Shown: positions 17,572 to 25,585 of the stretch, one piece after another | How the letters are laid out: the number at the start of each line of letters is the position of its first letter | How positions within the stretch are numbered: position 1 is the stretch's first letter | Source: a virus | IMG/VR virus record: IMGVR_UViG_3300006875_000038 | Coordinates: 1 to 45,965 of that record | Strand: one strand, 5' to 3' | Length of the DNA stretch: 45,965 nt | The notes under the pieces: generated by a model | What the model was told of the DNA's origin: nothing | The model's input: the letters and a program-made list of their open reading frames with translations, nothing else | Databases searched by the model: none | Translations under genes and position numbers: made by a program

Positions 17572-18530
17572 TACTCATTTCCTTTCATCTCTTGAGACTT
17601 ATAGTAATCATAAGGATCTCCGCTTGTAAACAACTCGCTTATAGCGTGTTCAGCGGCACTTCCGTCGTCAAACAGCGGGCATATCGCGAAGAACTGGCAC
17701 TTCCATTTGCAATCTCTGCTCGGTCTGGGATAGGCAACATAATTGTAGTCCTGTCCTTCATCAAGAGCATGACGGACAGCCATCATATCTCTAACTGAGC
17801 CGTGAAGTCTATTCCAAAATCCACGAAGTGCAAACGTGTTGTGGCGCACCTCAATTTGGTCATAGAACGGCGGGCGCGCATTTGCTGTACGCTTAACCTT
17901 CTTTAGCATTGTGAAGATGCCGCCGTCGCAACGCTCTCCCTCGGGATTGTTCGCCGCTTCAAGTATCATGTACGTAAGTATTTGCTCGTTCATGTGGGCA
18001 ATACTTCCGAATTCAGTAAAGGAGCCGCCTACTGTTTTAAAATCTCTAAAAAGACGAACACCGTCAGCCTTGCGTCTGACGCGCATATCAAGCTTTCCTT
18101 GAAGCTCGACGGCGCCGTCAAACATCGGCATACTTATGATTTCTTCTGTTGAAATCATTTCAAGTTCAGCGTCAATTCCGTTTTCTTCAACCCATTCAAG
18201 ATATCCCTCGAGCATGATTCGTCCGAGTTCAGCTTCAGTATCTAGTTCAACTGTTTCTCTAAACGCCAGCAAAAGTTCACGCTTATCTTGATTGACGTAG
18301 TTAGCGTACGCCTCGAGAAGAGGAGTTCCTTTTGAATAGTATTCGTCGAGGGCCGCGTGTATCCGCGTCCCCAGCGCAAGAGCACCGGTGTAATTTTGCT
18401 GAAGAGGTTGAAGTCTTCTATAGTAATTTAACCACCATTTTCTTCGGCAGTCTTTAAACGTCTGTATCTCGCTGTTGGAGATTTTTATTGGCTTAGAAGA
18501 TATTTGAACAGGTGTCTCAAATACAGTCAC
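17571..18530 (-). CDS. Cas4/RecB-like PD-(D/E)XK exonuclease with iron-sulfur cysteines
   Basis: The 319-residue protein begins with the signature ISNSEIQTFKDCRRKWWLNYY (first cluster Cys at about 28) and ends with DCKWKCQFFAICP, giving the one-plus-three cysteines of Cas4/AddB-type 4Fe-4S nucleases. The nuclease core is visible as LQGKLDMRVRR, then LFRDFKT (D and E/D-x-K) at about 143-167, then a QILTYMILEA helix (Q-x-x-x-Y motif). The enzyme resects double-stranded ends to make single strands for the Sak4-like partner. It overlaps both neighbours by one to four bases. Confidence 0.85.
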   Translation of the reverse strand: MTVFETPVQISSKPIKISNSEIQTFKDCRRKWWLNYYRRLQPLQQNYTGALALGTRIHAALDEYYSKGTPLLEAYANYVNQDKRELLLAFRETVELDTEAELGRIMLEGYLEWVEENGIDAELEMISTEEIISMPMFDGAVELQGKLDMRVRRKADGVRLFRDFKTVGGSFTEFGSIAHMNEQILTYMILEAANNPEGERCDGGIFTMLKKVKRTANARPPFYDQIEVRHNTFALRGFWNRLHGSVRDMMAVRHALDEGQDYNYVAYPRPSRDCKWKCQFFAICPLFDDGSAAEHAISELFTSGDPYDYYKSQEMKGNE

Positions 18531-20323
18531 TTCTTTGACCTCTCGTCCTTAAGTAATTCTAGGAGTTTTGCCTTGTCTTTTACGATTTGCTCAAAGTTGT
18601 CAGCCTTTGTGTCGAGAACTTGAATAACGCGCTCTTCAATGGTGTTCTCGGTGACGTAGTCGATGATCAAAATTGAATCGTGTATTTCGCTGCCGATGCG
18701 ATGAACTCTGTCTAGAGCCTGCTTATAGTCGACGAGAGACCATGGACGCTGCAGCATGACCATTCTTCTAGCAGCGGTCAACGTTACACCAACTCCGCCG
18801 GCCTGTGCAGTAAATAAAATCCACTTAATACGTCCACTTTGGAAGTCATCAATAGCTCGTTGACGCTCGTCCTCTGTTTGCGCGCCGGTAATGAGTCCAT
18901 GGGGAATCTTTGCTTTGGTCATTTCAGACGACAAAAGTTCGATGAGCTGTCGTGACACGGCGCAGACAGCGACAGAGTCATCGCCAAAGTCGCCGCTGAC
19001 GATGTCGTCCATCAGCGCATCAACCTTGCATGACGGAGCTGCAAGTCTTACGTCTACTTCTCCAGTAAATTCATCAACGTTAATTTCTGCAAATGAACTT
19101 GCAAATTGCAGAAGTCTCAATGTTTGTGTCAGTGTACTTGGAGCAGTCAAAGCATCGCCGTTCTCGAGCTCGGCAATCATGAGATCGCGCATTTGCTCGT
19201 AGGCTTTTTTCTGCTTTGTAGACATTTCAATGTCACGTCGTTCTTTGATAACTGGTGGAAGCCATGGAAGAACTCTGGCTTTCAGCATTCTTCGCATTCT
19301 TGGATTTATTGACGAATAAAATTCCTGCTCCATGTGCGGCTTGACGCCGATGACCATGAGTCCACCAAAGGCGTTCATCATGGTGTCAACCATTCTGTCA
19401 ATCCATCTTGTCTTGCTCGGCCAGTCTTCTGGAGAAATCCAATGAAGAATCGACCAAAGATCAAGAACGTCATTTGCAATTGGAGTACCAGTTAGCGCAA
19501 ACCTAATATCCGCGTCTCCAGTAGCTGCCCACAAAGCTCTCGTTTGCTTGCTTTTTGGTTCCTTTGAACGATGTATTTCATCAGCAACGACAGCCTTGAA
19601 ATCAATGTTGTTGAGCTCCCTCTTGTGTACCTCGCAGCGGTTTTCACTGACTTTGTCGTCGTGACCTCCGCAGGAGGTGCAACGCGCAAGAGCAACAGAA
19701 CCGTATGAAGCAAGCTTTGAGTGAGAACGAAGAGCTTCCCAGTTAACAACAAAAACGTCTGCTGCTTCTTCAAACTGCTTTTTTCGAGCTACTGATGATC
19801 CAGTGATTACTTGAACGTTTACTCCAGGCCACCAGGTTTCAAACTCTCGTTTCCAGTTTTTCTTTAGAGTATTTGGACAGACAATAAGTGTTGGAAAAAC
19901 ACTTTCACCGCCGTCATTGATCTCTTTTAGTGCGCGGATTGTCTGCGCAGTTTTACCGAGACCAGGTTCATCAGCTAACAGGGCTCGCCTGGCTGTTGAC
20001 AAAAACTTGACACCAGCACGCTGATGCGGAAATAGTTTTTCGTCTCCCTCCGCGTCTTCAAGATCTCGGAGTTCATTGCACGGATTGATTCTTCTAGAAA
20101 GCTCATTTCTTGCCCATTCAGATAGCTTTGGTCCGATGCTTAGATCACTTTTAAACACTGAACGCAGAGCTAGACAGGTTGACCATGAGAGAGGTGCTTT
20201 CCATGATTTTTCTGAAGCCGACCATGTAGCACCAGGAATGCTTTTACATAATTCCTTGTAGCGCCACTCGGTATCAATTCTAATTTGGGTGCCTTCGTCA
20301 TTAAGTTCTACGTCAACTGACAT
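18527..20323 (-). CDS. SNF2-family DNA helicase/translocase
   Basis: The 598-residue protein has both RecA-like lobes: LADEPGLGKTAQTIRAL (motif I, about 115), TLIVCPNTLKKNW (Ia), ADEIHRSK (II, DEIH variant), FALTGTPIANDVLDLW (III), and in lobe 2 QAGGVGVTLTAARRMVMLQR and YKQALDRVHRIGS (V, VI). The N-terminal 60 residues (RYKELCKSIPGATWSASEKSWKAPL) look like the HARP/SMARCAL1-type substrate domain associated with annealing or fork remodelling. A cysteine set (CTSCGG...RCEVH) is inserted before motif II and may bind zinc. Role: remodelling of forks or recombination intermediates with Sak4 and Cas4. AGAGG precedes the start. Confidence 0.9.
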   Translation of the reverse strand: MSVDVELNDEGTQIRIDTEWRYKELCKSIPGATWSASEKSWKAPLSWSTCLALRSVFKSDLSIGPKLSEWARNELSRRINPCNELRDLEDAEGDEKLFPHQRAGVKFLSTARRALLADEPGLGKTAQTIRALKEINDGGESVFPTLIVCPNTLKKNWKREFETWWPGVNVQVITGSSVARKKQFEEAADVFVVNWEALRSHSKLASYGSVALARCTSCGGHDDKVSENRCEVHKRELNNIDFKAVVADEIHRSKEPKSKQTRALWAATGDADIRFALTGTPIANDVLDLWSILHWISPEDWPSKTRWIDRMVDTMMNAFGGLMVIGVKPHMEQEFYSSINPRMRRMLKARVLPWLPPVIKERRDIEMSTKQKKAYEQMRDLMIAELENGDALTAPSTLTQTLRLLQFASSFAEINVDEFTGEVDVRLAAPSCKVDALMDDIVSGDFGDDSVAVCAVSRQLIELLSSEMTKAKIPHGLITGAQTEDERQRAIDDFQSGRIKWILFTAQAGGVGVTLTAARRMVMLQRPWSLVDYKQALDRVHRIGSEIHDSILIIDYVTENTIEERVIQVLDTKADNFEQIVKDKAKLLELLKDERSKK

Positions 20324-20403
20324 CTACTACCTCTTTAAGTTCAAGATGACTATACCATATACTAAGACAAAATGTGACAGACGCACATAAAAATTCTCAG
20401 TAT

Positions 20404-20868
20404 TTACTGCAGAAGACGCGTTGGAGTCCATCCAGTTTTTGCCAACCTAAGAAGACCATGACGAATCGCATCAAGTGCGTGACCCTCCCCGCCGGAATGC
20501 CAATATCCGAGTTTCTTTAACGCGTCATTTGGAAACATTCGTTTTGCGTCTGCAGGCGTCTGCATTATGATTGACTCTGGGTCAATCCCGTTTGACAGCA
20601 GTAGATATCTATAGATACCGATCTGTTCGAGACTGTACGGTGACTGAGAATTTTTAATCGTCTGCGCATTGATTGTAAATCTCTCGCAGACAGCCTCAAA
20701 AATGGCATCGGTTTTCTGCGCCATAACTATCGCGGAGATTATTGAAGAGTGATATTCACGCATTAAATACTCTCCAGAATGCATGAGTTCTGGTTCATCT
20801 CCGCAAAATCTGAATATCGCTATTCCACTTTTCTTTCCAGGGTCTACGGAAAGTATGATTCTGTTCAT
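20404..20868 (-). CDS. RuvC-like Holliday junction resolvase
   Basis: The product has 154 residues from the ATG at 20868, which makes an ATGA overlap with the upstream deaminase gene; 16 codons of open frame upstream lie inside that gene. The RNase H-fold acidic residues are visible: D in ILSVDPGKKSGIA, E in DAIFEAVCERF, and D in GEGHALDAIRHGLL near the C-terminus, the order seen in RuvC. It would cut four-way junctions or branched concatemers before packaging, with two metal ions. The position at the end of the replication run fits. Confidence 0.82.
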   Translation of the reverse strand: MNRIILSVDPGKKSGIAIFRFCGDEPELMHSGEYLMREYHSSIISAIVMAQKTDAIFEAVCERFTINAQTIKNSQSPYSLEQIGIYRYLLLSNGIDPESIIMQTPADAKRMFPNDALKKLGYWHSGGEGHALDAIRHGLLRLAKTGWTPTRLLQ

Positions 20869-21191
20869 GTCCACACGACCTTTGCAACTCCAGAACGTGC
20901 GAGCATACTTTCGCACTTTTTACATGGCTTAGACGACACAGGGGTTCCGTCAGCGCTGATTCTCGCGACATACACGTGCGACCCAGATGCTTGTGTTCCA
21001 GCGGCGATAATTGCTCCAAACTCCGCATGAATATGCGAGGTTCTCCATGCAATGCTTGGATCTCCAATTTTTTTGTTTGTTGCCATGGAAATGATGCGCC
21101 CATTTTTTACGACAACGCATCCGTGACGATGCCTGCACTTACTTTTTGCGGCAAGTTCAATAGCTTTTCCAATGTACTTATTTCTACGCAT
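20865..21191 (-). CDS. Small cytidine/deoxycytidylate deaminase-fold protein
   Basis: The 108-residue protein has the zinc site of the family: HIHAEFGAI (H-A-E, catalytic Glu) and KPCKKCESM (P-C-x-x-C), preceded by RHGCVVVKNGRIIS. It is shorter than dCMP deaminases and lacks their extra N-terminal segment, so free cytidine, deoxycytidine or a tRNA/DNA base are possible substrates. It lies between DNA polymerase (TAATG overlap) and the resolvase (ATGA overlap). A second, larger deaminase occurs at 22986-23489. Confidence 0.78.
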   Translation of the reverse strand: MRRNKYIGKAIELAAKSKCRHRHGCVVVKNGRIISMATNKKIGDPSIAWRTSHIHAEFGAIIAAGTQASGSHVYVARISADGTPVSSKPCKKCESMLARSGVAKVVWT

Positions 21192-23014
21192 TAATACTTG
21201 TCACCCCATGTCTCTAGCGGACCGTCAATTCCCGCAGTAAGCGGGACAGCCCATCCGTCACTTGTTGTCATGCAATCTTTTACGATACGCATAATTTCTT
21301 CTGCGTCTTTTCTTGGAGCTTGAAGAACAATTTCGTCGTGAACTGGTACGATCAAAAGCTCTGTCAAATCTGCTTGATCAAGTTTGACAAGGTTCGCTTT
21401 AAAAACCTCGGCAGCGCCACCTTGAATTAGGTAATTGACAAGAGTATACGTTCTGTTTTCGTCGCACGGAAGACGTCTTCCAGTCCAAGTAAACACGTAT
21501 CCTTGACCTTCATTCCTGAGTCTTCTAGTTCCGATGTCTTCAATTTGTCGCTGAAAATGGGCCATACCAGGAAAACGACTGTCAAACGCGTCAGAAACTT
21601 GTTTCATTTGCGACTCGTGAACTCCAGCTGTTAGCGCTTGTTTAGCCACTCCAGCACCGTACAGTCTCCCATAAACCATACTTTTGATCAGTCCTCTACG
21701 TTTATCTGACTTTGCCATCGATGGATCGCGGTAGACTTCACGGCCTATTTCCGTGAAAGGATCGGATCCCGTAGCGTCAGCCAAATTAAACAGCGAGATC
21801 AAGTTGGCGTCCTGTGAAAGACTAGCAAACATTCTAAACTCGACTTGATCAAGGTCAGACGTAATAATCACATGATCTTCATCCTTTGGAATGAACGCAC
21901 GGCGAACAGTTGAATCACCCTTTGGCAGTGTCTGCAGCGCAGGGTTAGTAATTGACATACGACTAGTTCTGGCGCCAAGAGTCTTTACAGACGGATGAAC
22001 GACTCCATCAATTGATTCAGTAAGAAAGTTGCTAAAGTATGTATTTGCAAGCTTGTCAGCCTTGCGCTGTTTTAGCACAACATCGGCAAGTGTTCTAACG
22101 TCACTATTACCGTCGCGCAAAAGAATTTTCAATTGATCTTTGGTGCATGACTTCTGTCCAGTAGGAGTAAACTCTGTAATCTCAGCACCAAGTTGTTCAA
22201 AGAGTTTTACAAGCTGAATGTTACTTGTTATCGAAACGTTTCCGTATTTTTGACGTATCCATGATCGGACAGAATCAGTGTACTGCGTCAGTTCATCGTA
22301 TTTCTTTTTTGAATACTCGAGATCTACACGAGCGCCGTTTAGTTCCATTCTTGTGACAATACGACGAGTAGCCATTTCAAGTTCATATGCTTTACTATAC
22401 GGACCGTTCGGACCGCACTTATCATAAAACATTTCCCACAATTTAGTGGTAAGAACGCAGTCGAGAGCACCGTACGCCCAGTACGGTTCAAAATTTGTAG
22501 GGACAGTTCCCCATGTCCATCCATTTTTTGCAAGTTCAACATCAAGAGTTTCTTGCAAAGCAACAGCCCTACTGTCGACATGAAGCGCTGCCAAACGTTT
22601 TAGAGCGCCAGATCCAAGAGGATCCACAACGTGCGCCATAATCATGGTGTCATGCGCGCGGTGCCACGGAATTTTCCATCTTGACTGAATATCAAACCAT
22701 CTTGCCTCAAATGCAATGTTATGGCAAATGATTTTTCCGTCAAACTTGTCCATTGCTTCGTAGAAAACTCCAGACCATTCTTGCCATGGAATTGACCAAC
22801 CTTGCTCGCCGTCTCCGATCTGCACGAGACGTAGCCTGCCATGCCACGGAGAAAGCGCATGTTCACGTGGATTGCCTGGAAGTTCTCCTGTTTCCGTGTC
22901 AACCGCGATCGCGTTATGTGGACGTCGCTGACTCAACCAATCAATAAATTCAGCTGCTTTGCTGACGTTATCTACGAGGTGAAGTTTAGTGTTCGAAAGA
23001 TCCGTTGCTGTCAT
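21191..23014 (-). CDS. polA: DNA polymerase I, family A (3'-5' exonuclease plus polymerase)
   Basis: The 607-residue enzyme lacks a 5'-nuclease domain. The exonuclease shows AVDTETGEL (D39, E41), HNIAFEARWFD (about 98-108) and YWAYGALDCVLT (D185). The polymerase shows motif A SDLDQVEFRMFASLS (about 386-400), the O-helix KRRGLIKSMVYGRLYG (R440, K444, Y448, Y452) and motif C VPVHDEIVL. The residue aligned with E. coli Phe762 is Tyr448, as in T7 polymerase. The start has AAGG eight bases upstream and lies 29 bases inside the preceding dCMP deaminase frame. This is the replicative polymerase; no DnaB-type helicase or primase is in the window. Confidence 0.95.
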   Translation of the reverse strand: MTATDLSNTKLHLVDNVSKAAEFIDWLSQRRPHNAIAVDTETGELPGNPREHALSPWHGRLRLVQIGDGEQGWSIPWQEWSGVFYEAMDKFDGKIICHNIAFEARWFDIQSRWKIPWHRAHDTMIMAHVVDPLGSGALKRLAALHVDSRAVALQETLDVELAKNGWTWGTVPTNFEPYWAYGALDCVLTTKLWEMFYDKCGPNGPYSKAYELEMATRRIVTRMELNGARVDLEYSKKKYDELTQYTDSVRSWIRQKYGNVSITSNIQLVKLFEQLGAEITEFTPTGQKSCTKDQLKILLRDGNSDVRTLADVVLKQRKADKLANTYFSNFLTESIDGVVHPSVKTLGARTSRMSITNPALQTLPKGDSTVRRAFIPKDEDHVIITSDLDQVEFRMFASLSQDANLISLFNLADATGSDPFTEIGREVYRDPSMAKSDKRRGLIKSMVYGRLYGAGVAKQALTAGVHESQMKQVSDAFDSRFPGMAHFQRQIEDIGTRRLRNEGQGYVFTWTGRRLPCDENRTYTLVNYLIQGGAAEVFKANLVKLDQADLTELLIVPVHDEIVLQAPRKDAEEIMRIVKDCMTTSDGWAVPLTAGIDGPLETWGDKY

Positions 23015-23489
23015 CGTCGTTGCCTTCTATAATTGTCAGTTCAATATTGCATGTTTGCAAATATTTAAAAACGAGCTCTGGCCGTCTATGCACATCATCA
23101 GGTCTAACCTTACAGACAACACGCGCCAATCCAGAATTTGAAATAAGTTTTGCACACTGCATACAAGGCGCACTTGTGACATAGATCGTGCCGCCTAAAA
23201 CACTTGAACGATCAGTATACAACAGAGCATTCGCCTCAGCGTGAATCGCTGGACACTGATCGTACAAATTGTCTAGCGGTGCCGTCCCCTGCGCACGTTC
23301 GCACCAGTCAACGCACCATCCTTGAAAAGGCCAATCTGCCGCTGGACCATTGTATCCAGTTGCACAGATATGCTGCCCAGACGAGACAACTACAGCGCCT
23401 AACTGGGCTCTAGTACACCTCGAGCGTTTAGCAATTGTCTCAGCAACGGCGAGCCAAGTTTTGTCCCACGAAGGCCTGTCATTAGTCAT
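22986..23489 (-). CDS. dCMP deaminase
   Basis: The product has 167 residues from the ATG at 23489 (one of several consecutive ATG codons; the longer frame to 23540 starts deep in the upstream gene). The zinc/catalytic signature is AIHAEANAL and APCMQCAKLISNSG; the GYNG loop in ICATGYNGPAADWP and an additional Cys pair (WCVDWC) are seen in T4-type dCMP deaminases, which bind a second zinc and are regulated by dCTP/dTTP. It converts dCMP to dUMP, feeding thymidylate synthesis. The start overlaps the upstream acidic protein by eight bases. In a phage that modifies dCMP, this enzyme would compete for the same pool. Confidence 0.9.
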   Translation of the reverse strand: MTNDRPSWDKTWLAVAETIAKRSRCTRAQLGAVVVSSGQHICATGYNGPAADWPFQGWCVDWCERAQGTAPLDNLYDQCPAIHAEANALLYTDRSSVLGGTIYVTSAPCMQCAKLISNSGLARVVCKVRPDDVHRRPELVFKYLQTCNIELTIIEGNDDDSNGSFEH

Positions 23490-23688
23490 CATCATCCATG
23501 TCCGAGTCAATATCATATTCTTCGTCGTCTGACGCGTCACTTAGTCCCATTATCAGCATTTTTGCTACAAGTTCAAGAGCGTCTCGCCTTGTAAAGCCAG
23601 CACGACGAAGCGTTACATACATCTCATGCATACTTATCGCCGCTTCTTCCATGGGCGACTTAAAATCAAAAGTTTCATCGTCGCCCAC
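23482..23688 (-). CDS. Small acidic hypothetical protein
   Basis: I place the start at the GTG at 23688, eleven bases after the thymidylate-synthase-family gene stop and with AAAGG seven bases upstream, giving 68 residues. An ATG at 23748 would overlap the upstream gene by 49 bases. The protein has a helical core (EAAISMHEMYVTLRRAGFTR, DALELVAKMLIMGL) and a highly acidic C-terminal tail (about twelve Asp/Glu in the last 17 residues). Acidic tails can mimic DNA or contact polymerase partners; its function is unknown. Confidence 0.6.
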   Translation of the reverse strand: MGDDETFDFKSPMEEAAISMHEMYVTLRRAGFTRRDALELVAKMLIMGLSDASDDEEYDIDSDMDDDD

Positions 23689-23699
23689 GGCTTGACCTT

Positions 23700-24551
23700 T
23701 CAGTGCTTGTTTTTGTAGATAGCTTGAATCATCGCGTCCGCATACCATTTTTCGTTTTCTTCAAGAAAATCGTATGATCGCGGAGATTCAACGGCACTTA
23801 ATACGCGAGCTGCCGATGACGCAATACTATCCCATGAATTTCCGACAATAGTCGGCATTGCTCGCTGTATCGTCGCGTATTTCAAGTTTTCAGCTGCTGA
23901 AAAATTTGTCTCATAGATATGAAGAGAACCGACATGGTGCGCGTACATTCCTGGTTCAATTCCAAGAACGCTAGCCATTGCGATCTGGACACGAGTAAAC
24001 TGAAAAAAATCGTATGCCGAGCCAAGCCAGACATCATTTGAGCGCATGTATACGCTCATGTTTAGCTTGTTGTTACGAATCTTGAATTGATGCATCACAG
24101 TGCATGGATAATCGCGCTTATGCGGCTTGTTGTCTTTTGATGGATCCCATATCGTGACAACAGCTTGTCTGGAATCTCTATCGTTTTTCAACTTTTCAAT
24201 AGCCGCGCCGTACTGACCTGCCGTGCGTGTTCCATACGAACCGTAGAAGTTTCCGTCGTCTTCAGCATATTTTTCAAACTGCGGTCCGACAGCGACAACT
24301 AGATTCGGAGTACTTAGCCCTGCAAGAAGCTGACATGATTCAACAGCAGCAATCCCGGTGACTACGTCGCGGCCGACACCTATCGGAAGTGTAGCAAAAA
24401 CATTATCAATGTAGATCACTGCGTCTTCAATCTCAAGCGTAGGCAGACCTCTAGGAGCTACGGGAGTTCCGTTTAGTAGTACGTGTCTAACTAGGTCAAC
24501 ATATCCGTTGACTGCATCTTTAATTTCAATAGATCTTACGGAAGTATCCAA
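23700..24551 (-). CDS. Thymidylate-synthase-family enzyme, probable dCMP hydroxymethylase
   Basis: The 283-residue protein shares the TS core: DSRQAVVTIWD (126-136), nucleophile Cys150 in DYPCTVMHQF, Arg170 in YMRSNDVWLG, and H211 in GSLHIYE. At the position of TS Asn177 (motif G-x-x-x-N), the sequence reads GSAYDFFQF, giving Asp181. In T4 dCMP hydroxymethylase and other dCMP-using relatives, Asp replaces this Asn and selects cytosine over uracil. The likely reaction is dCMP plus methylene-tetrahydrofolate to 5-hydroxymethyl-dCMP; a dCMP methylase or an unusual TS cannot be excluded. The neighbours are a nucleotide-kinase-like protein, dCMP deaminase and polymerase. It overlaps the kinase gene by 16 bases. 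Confidence 0.8.
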   Translation of the reverse strand: MDTSVRSIEIKDAVNGYVDLVRHVLLNGTPVAPRGLPTLEIEDAVIYIDNVFATLPIGVGRDVVTGIAAVESCQLLAGLSTPNLVVAVGPQFEKYAEDDGNFYGSYGTRTAGQYGAAIEKLKNDRDSRQAVVTIWDPSKDNKPHKRDYPCTVMHQFKIRNNKLNMSVYMRSNDVWLGSAYDFFQFTRVQIAMASVLGIEPGMYAHHVGSLHIYETNFSAAENLKYATIQRAMPTIVGNSWDSIASSAARVLSAVESPRSYDFLEENEKWYADAMIQAIYKNKH

Positions 24552-25531
24552 TGACTGTATCTTTCTATTTCTGCCGTTATTCTATTAGAAAATGCAGCTA
24601 TCGCCAGCCCATACTGTCCCTTATCGTGGTGGTGAAATCTGCGAACATACTGAGGATGCGGAAGTACAGCATATTCTGGAAAATGAATTCCGTTTAAGTA
24701 AATTTGCCGTTCTGCCTCTCTACCGAGCGCAACGACGGGTGGTTTTCCAAGCGTATCCCACAAGGAAAACAGTCGTTCTCCGTAGATGTCACCAGCGTTG
24801 ATGATTCCCACGGTTCTCCATATTTTTTCTGGAAGAGCGGACATCAGATACTCGCCTGAATTGCCGTCAATTGGCATGAACGGTAGGATTGTTTTTCCAG
24901 GGTTGTTTCTTCGATCGCCGACAAGAAGTACGTCTGGCTCAGGACTTCCGATGTATTCTGGAAACTGAAACAGTTTTTCAACGTCTTGCATTTTTCTCTT
25001 TGCCCTAAGAACTATGTTCTTGGCGGCTTGTTTGATCCCCTCGGCTCCGTCTGCTGGACGTATCACCGTTACTGGATCACACGTGTTTTTTTGAGCTATA
25101 CTATAAAGTTTTATGATTTGGTCAAGTTCATCAATATTGACAAAATCGTCCCCTCGGGAAATCAATCGACTTTTAATGACATCTGTTGGCTGGTCAATAA
25201 AAAATTGCGAGACGCCTCTCGAGGAGAGAAACAGTTCTACCCAGCGCCAACCAGATCTACCAAGAAGTCCAAATCCATCTTTATTAGTTGTCGGACGTTT
25301 TATCGGCGCGTAGGTAACTTCGCCCCAGTGCCATCTATCAGCGACAACATCGACTTTCTTTAAGTCAAAAAGTTCAACAGATGTCGCGTATTCGTCTAGT
25401 ACCCAGCGTCTGGTGTTGCTCTCTGGTTTGCCTTTGTGAAACCGTACCGGATCGCTATCAATTTCCTTACAGACAGCGTCGGCAAGCGAAGATTTCCCAG
25501 AACCGTCTGGCCCCTCAATCACGATAAACAT
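24536..25531 (-). CDS. Thymidylate-kinase-like protein fused to a second (possibly UDG-like) domain
   Basis: The product has 331 residues from the ATG at 25531, five bases after GGAG (a GTG two codons upstream overlaps that site). Residues 1-170 form a dNMP kinase: P-loop IEGPDGSGKSSLA, DRWHWGEVTY (DR[YW] motif) and a SRGDDFV lid. From about 180 a separate domain starts, with PDVLLVGDRRNNPGKTILPF, GIINAGD, PPVVALGREA and VLPHPQYVRRF. That order (LLVG, G-K/PF, N, V-x-ALG-x-x-A, PHP near the end) recalls the uracil-DNA glycosylase superfamily, though it is too diverged to be certain. A fusion of kinase and base-sensing domain would be unusual. It probably phosphorylates dTMP or hydroxymethyl-dCMP. 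Confidence 0.7.
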   Translation of the reverse strand: MFIVIEGPDGSGKSSLADAVCKEIDSDPVRFHKGKPESNTRRWVLDEYATSVELFDLKKVDVVADRWHWGEVTYAPIKRPTTNKDGFGLLGRSGWRWVELFLSSRGVSQFFIDQPTDVIKSRLISRGDDFVNIDELDQIIKLYSIAQKNTCDPVTVIRPADGAEGIKQAAKNIVLRAKRKMQDVEKLFQFPEYIGSPEPDVLLVGDRRNNPGKTILPFMPIDGNSGEYLMSALPEKIWRTVGIINAGDIYGERLFSLWDTLGKPPVVALGREAERQIYLNGIHFPEYAVLPHPQYVRRFHHHDKGQYGLAIAAFSNRITAEIERYSHWILP

Positions 25532-25585
25532 TATCACTCCGTCGTTTCATCATCAGTATACCATTCTTAGATACGAAGGCAGAAC

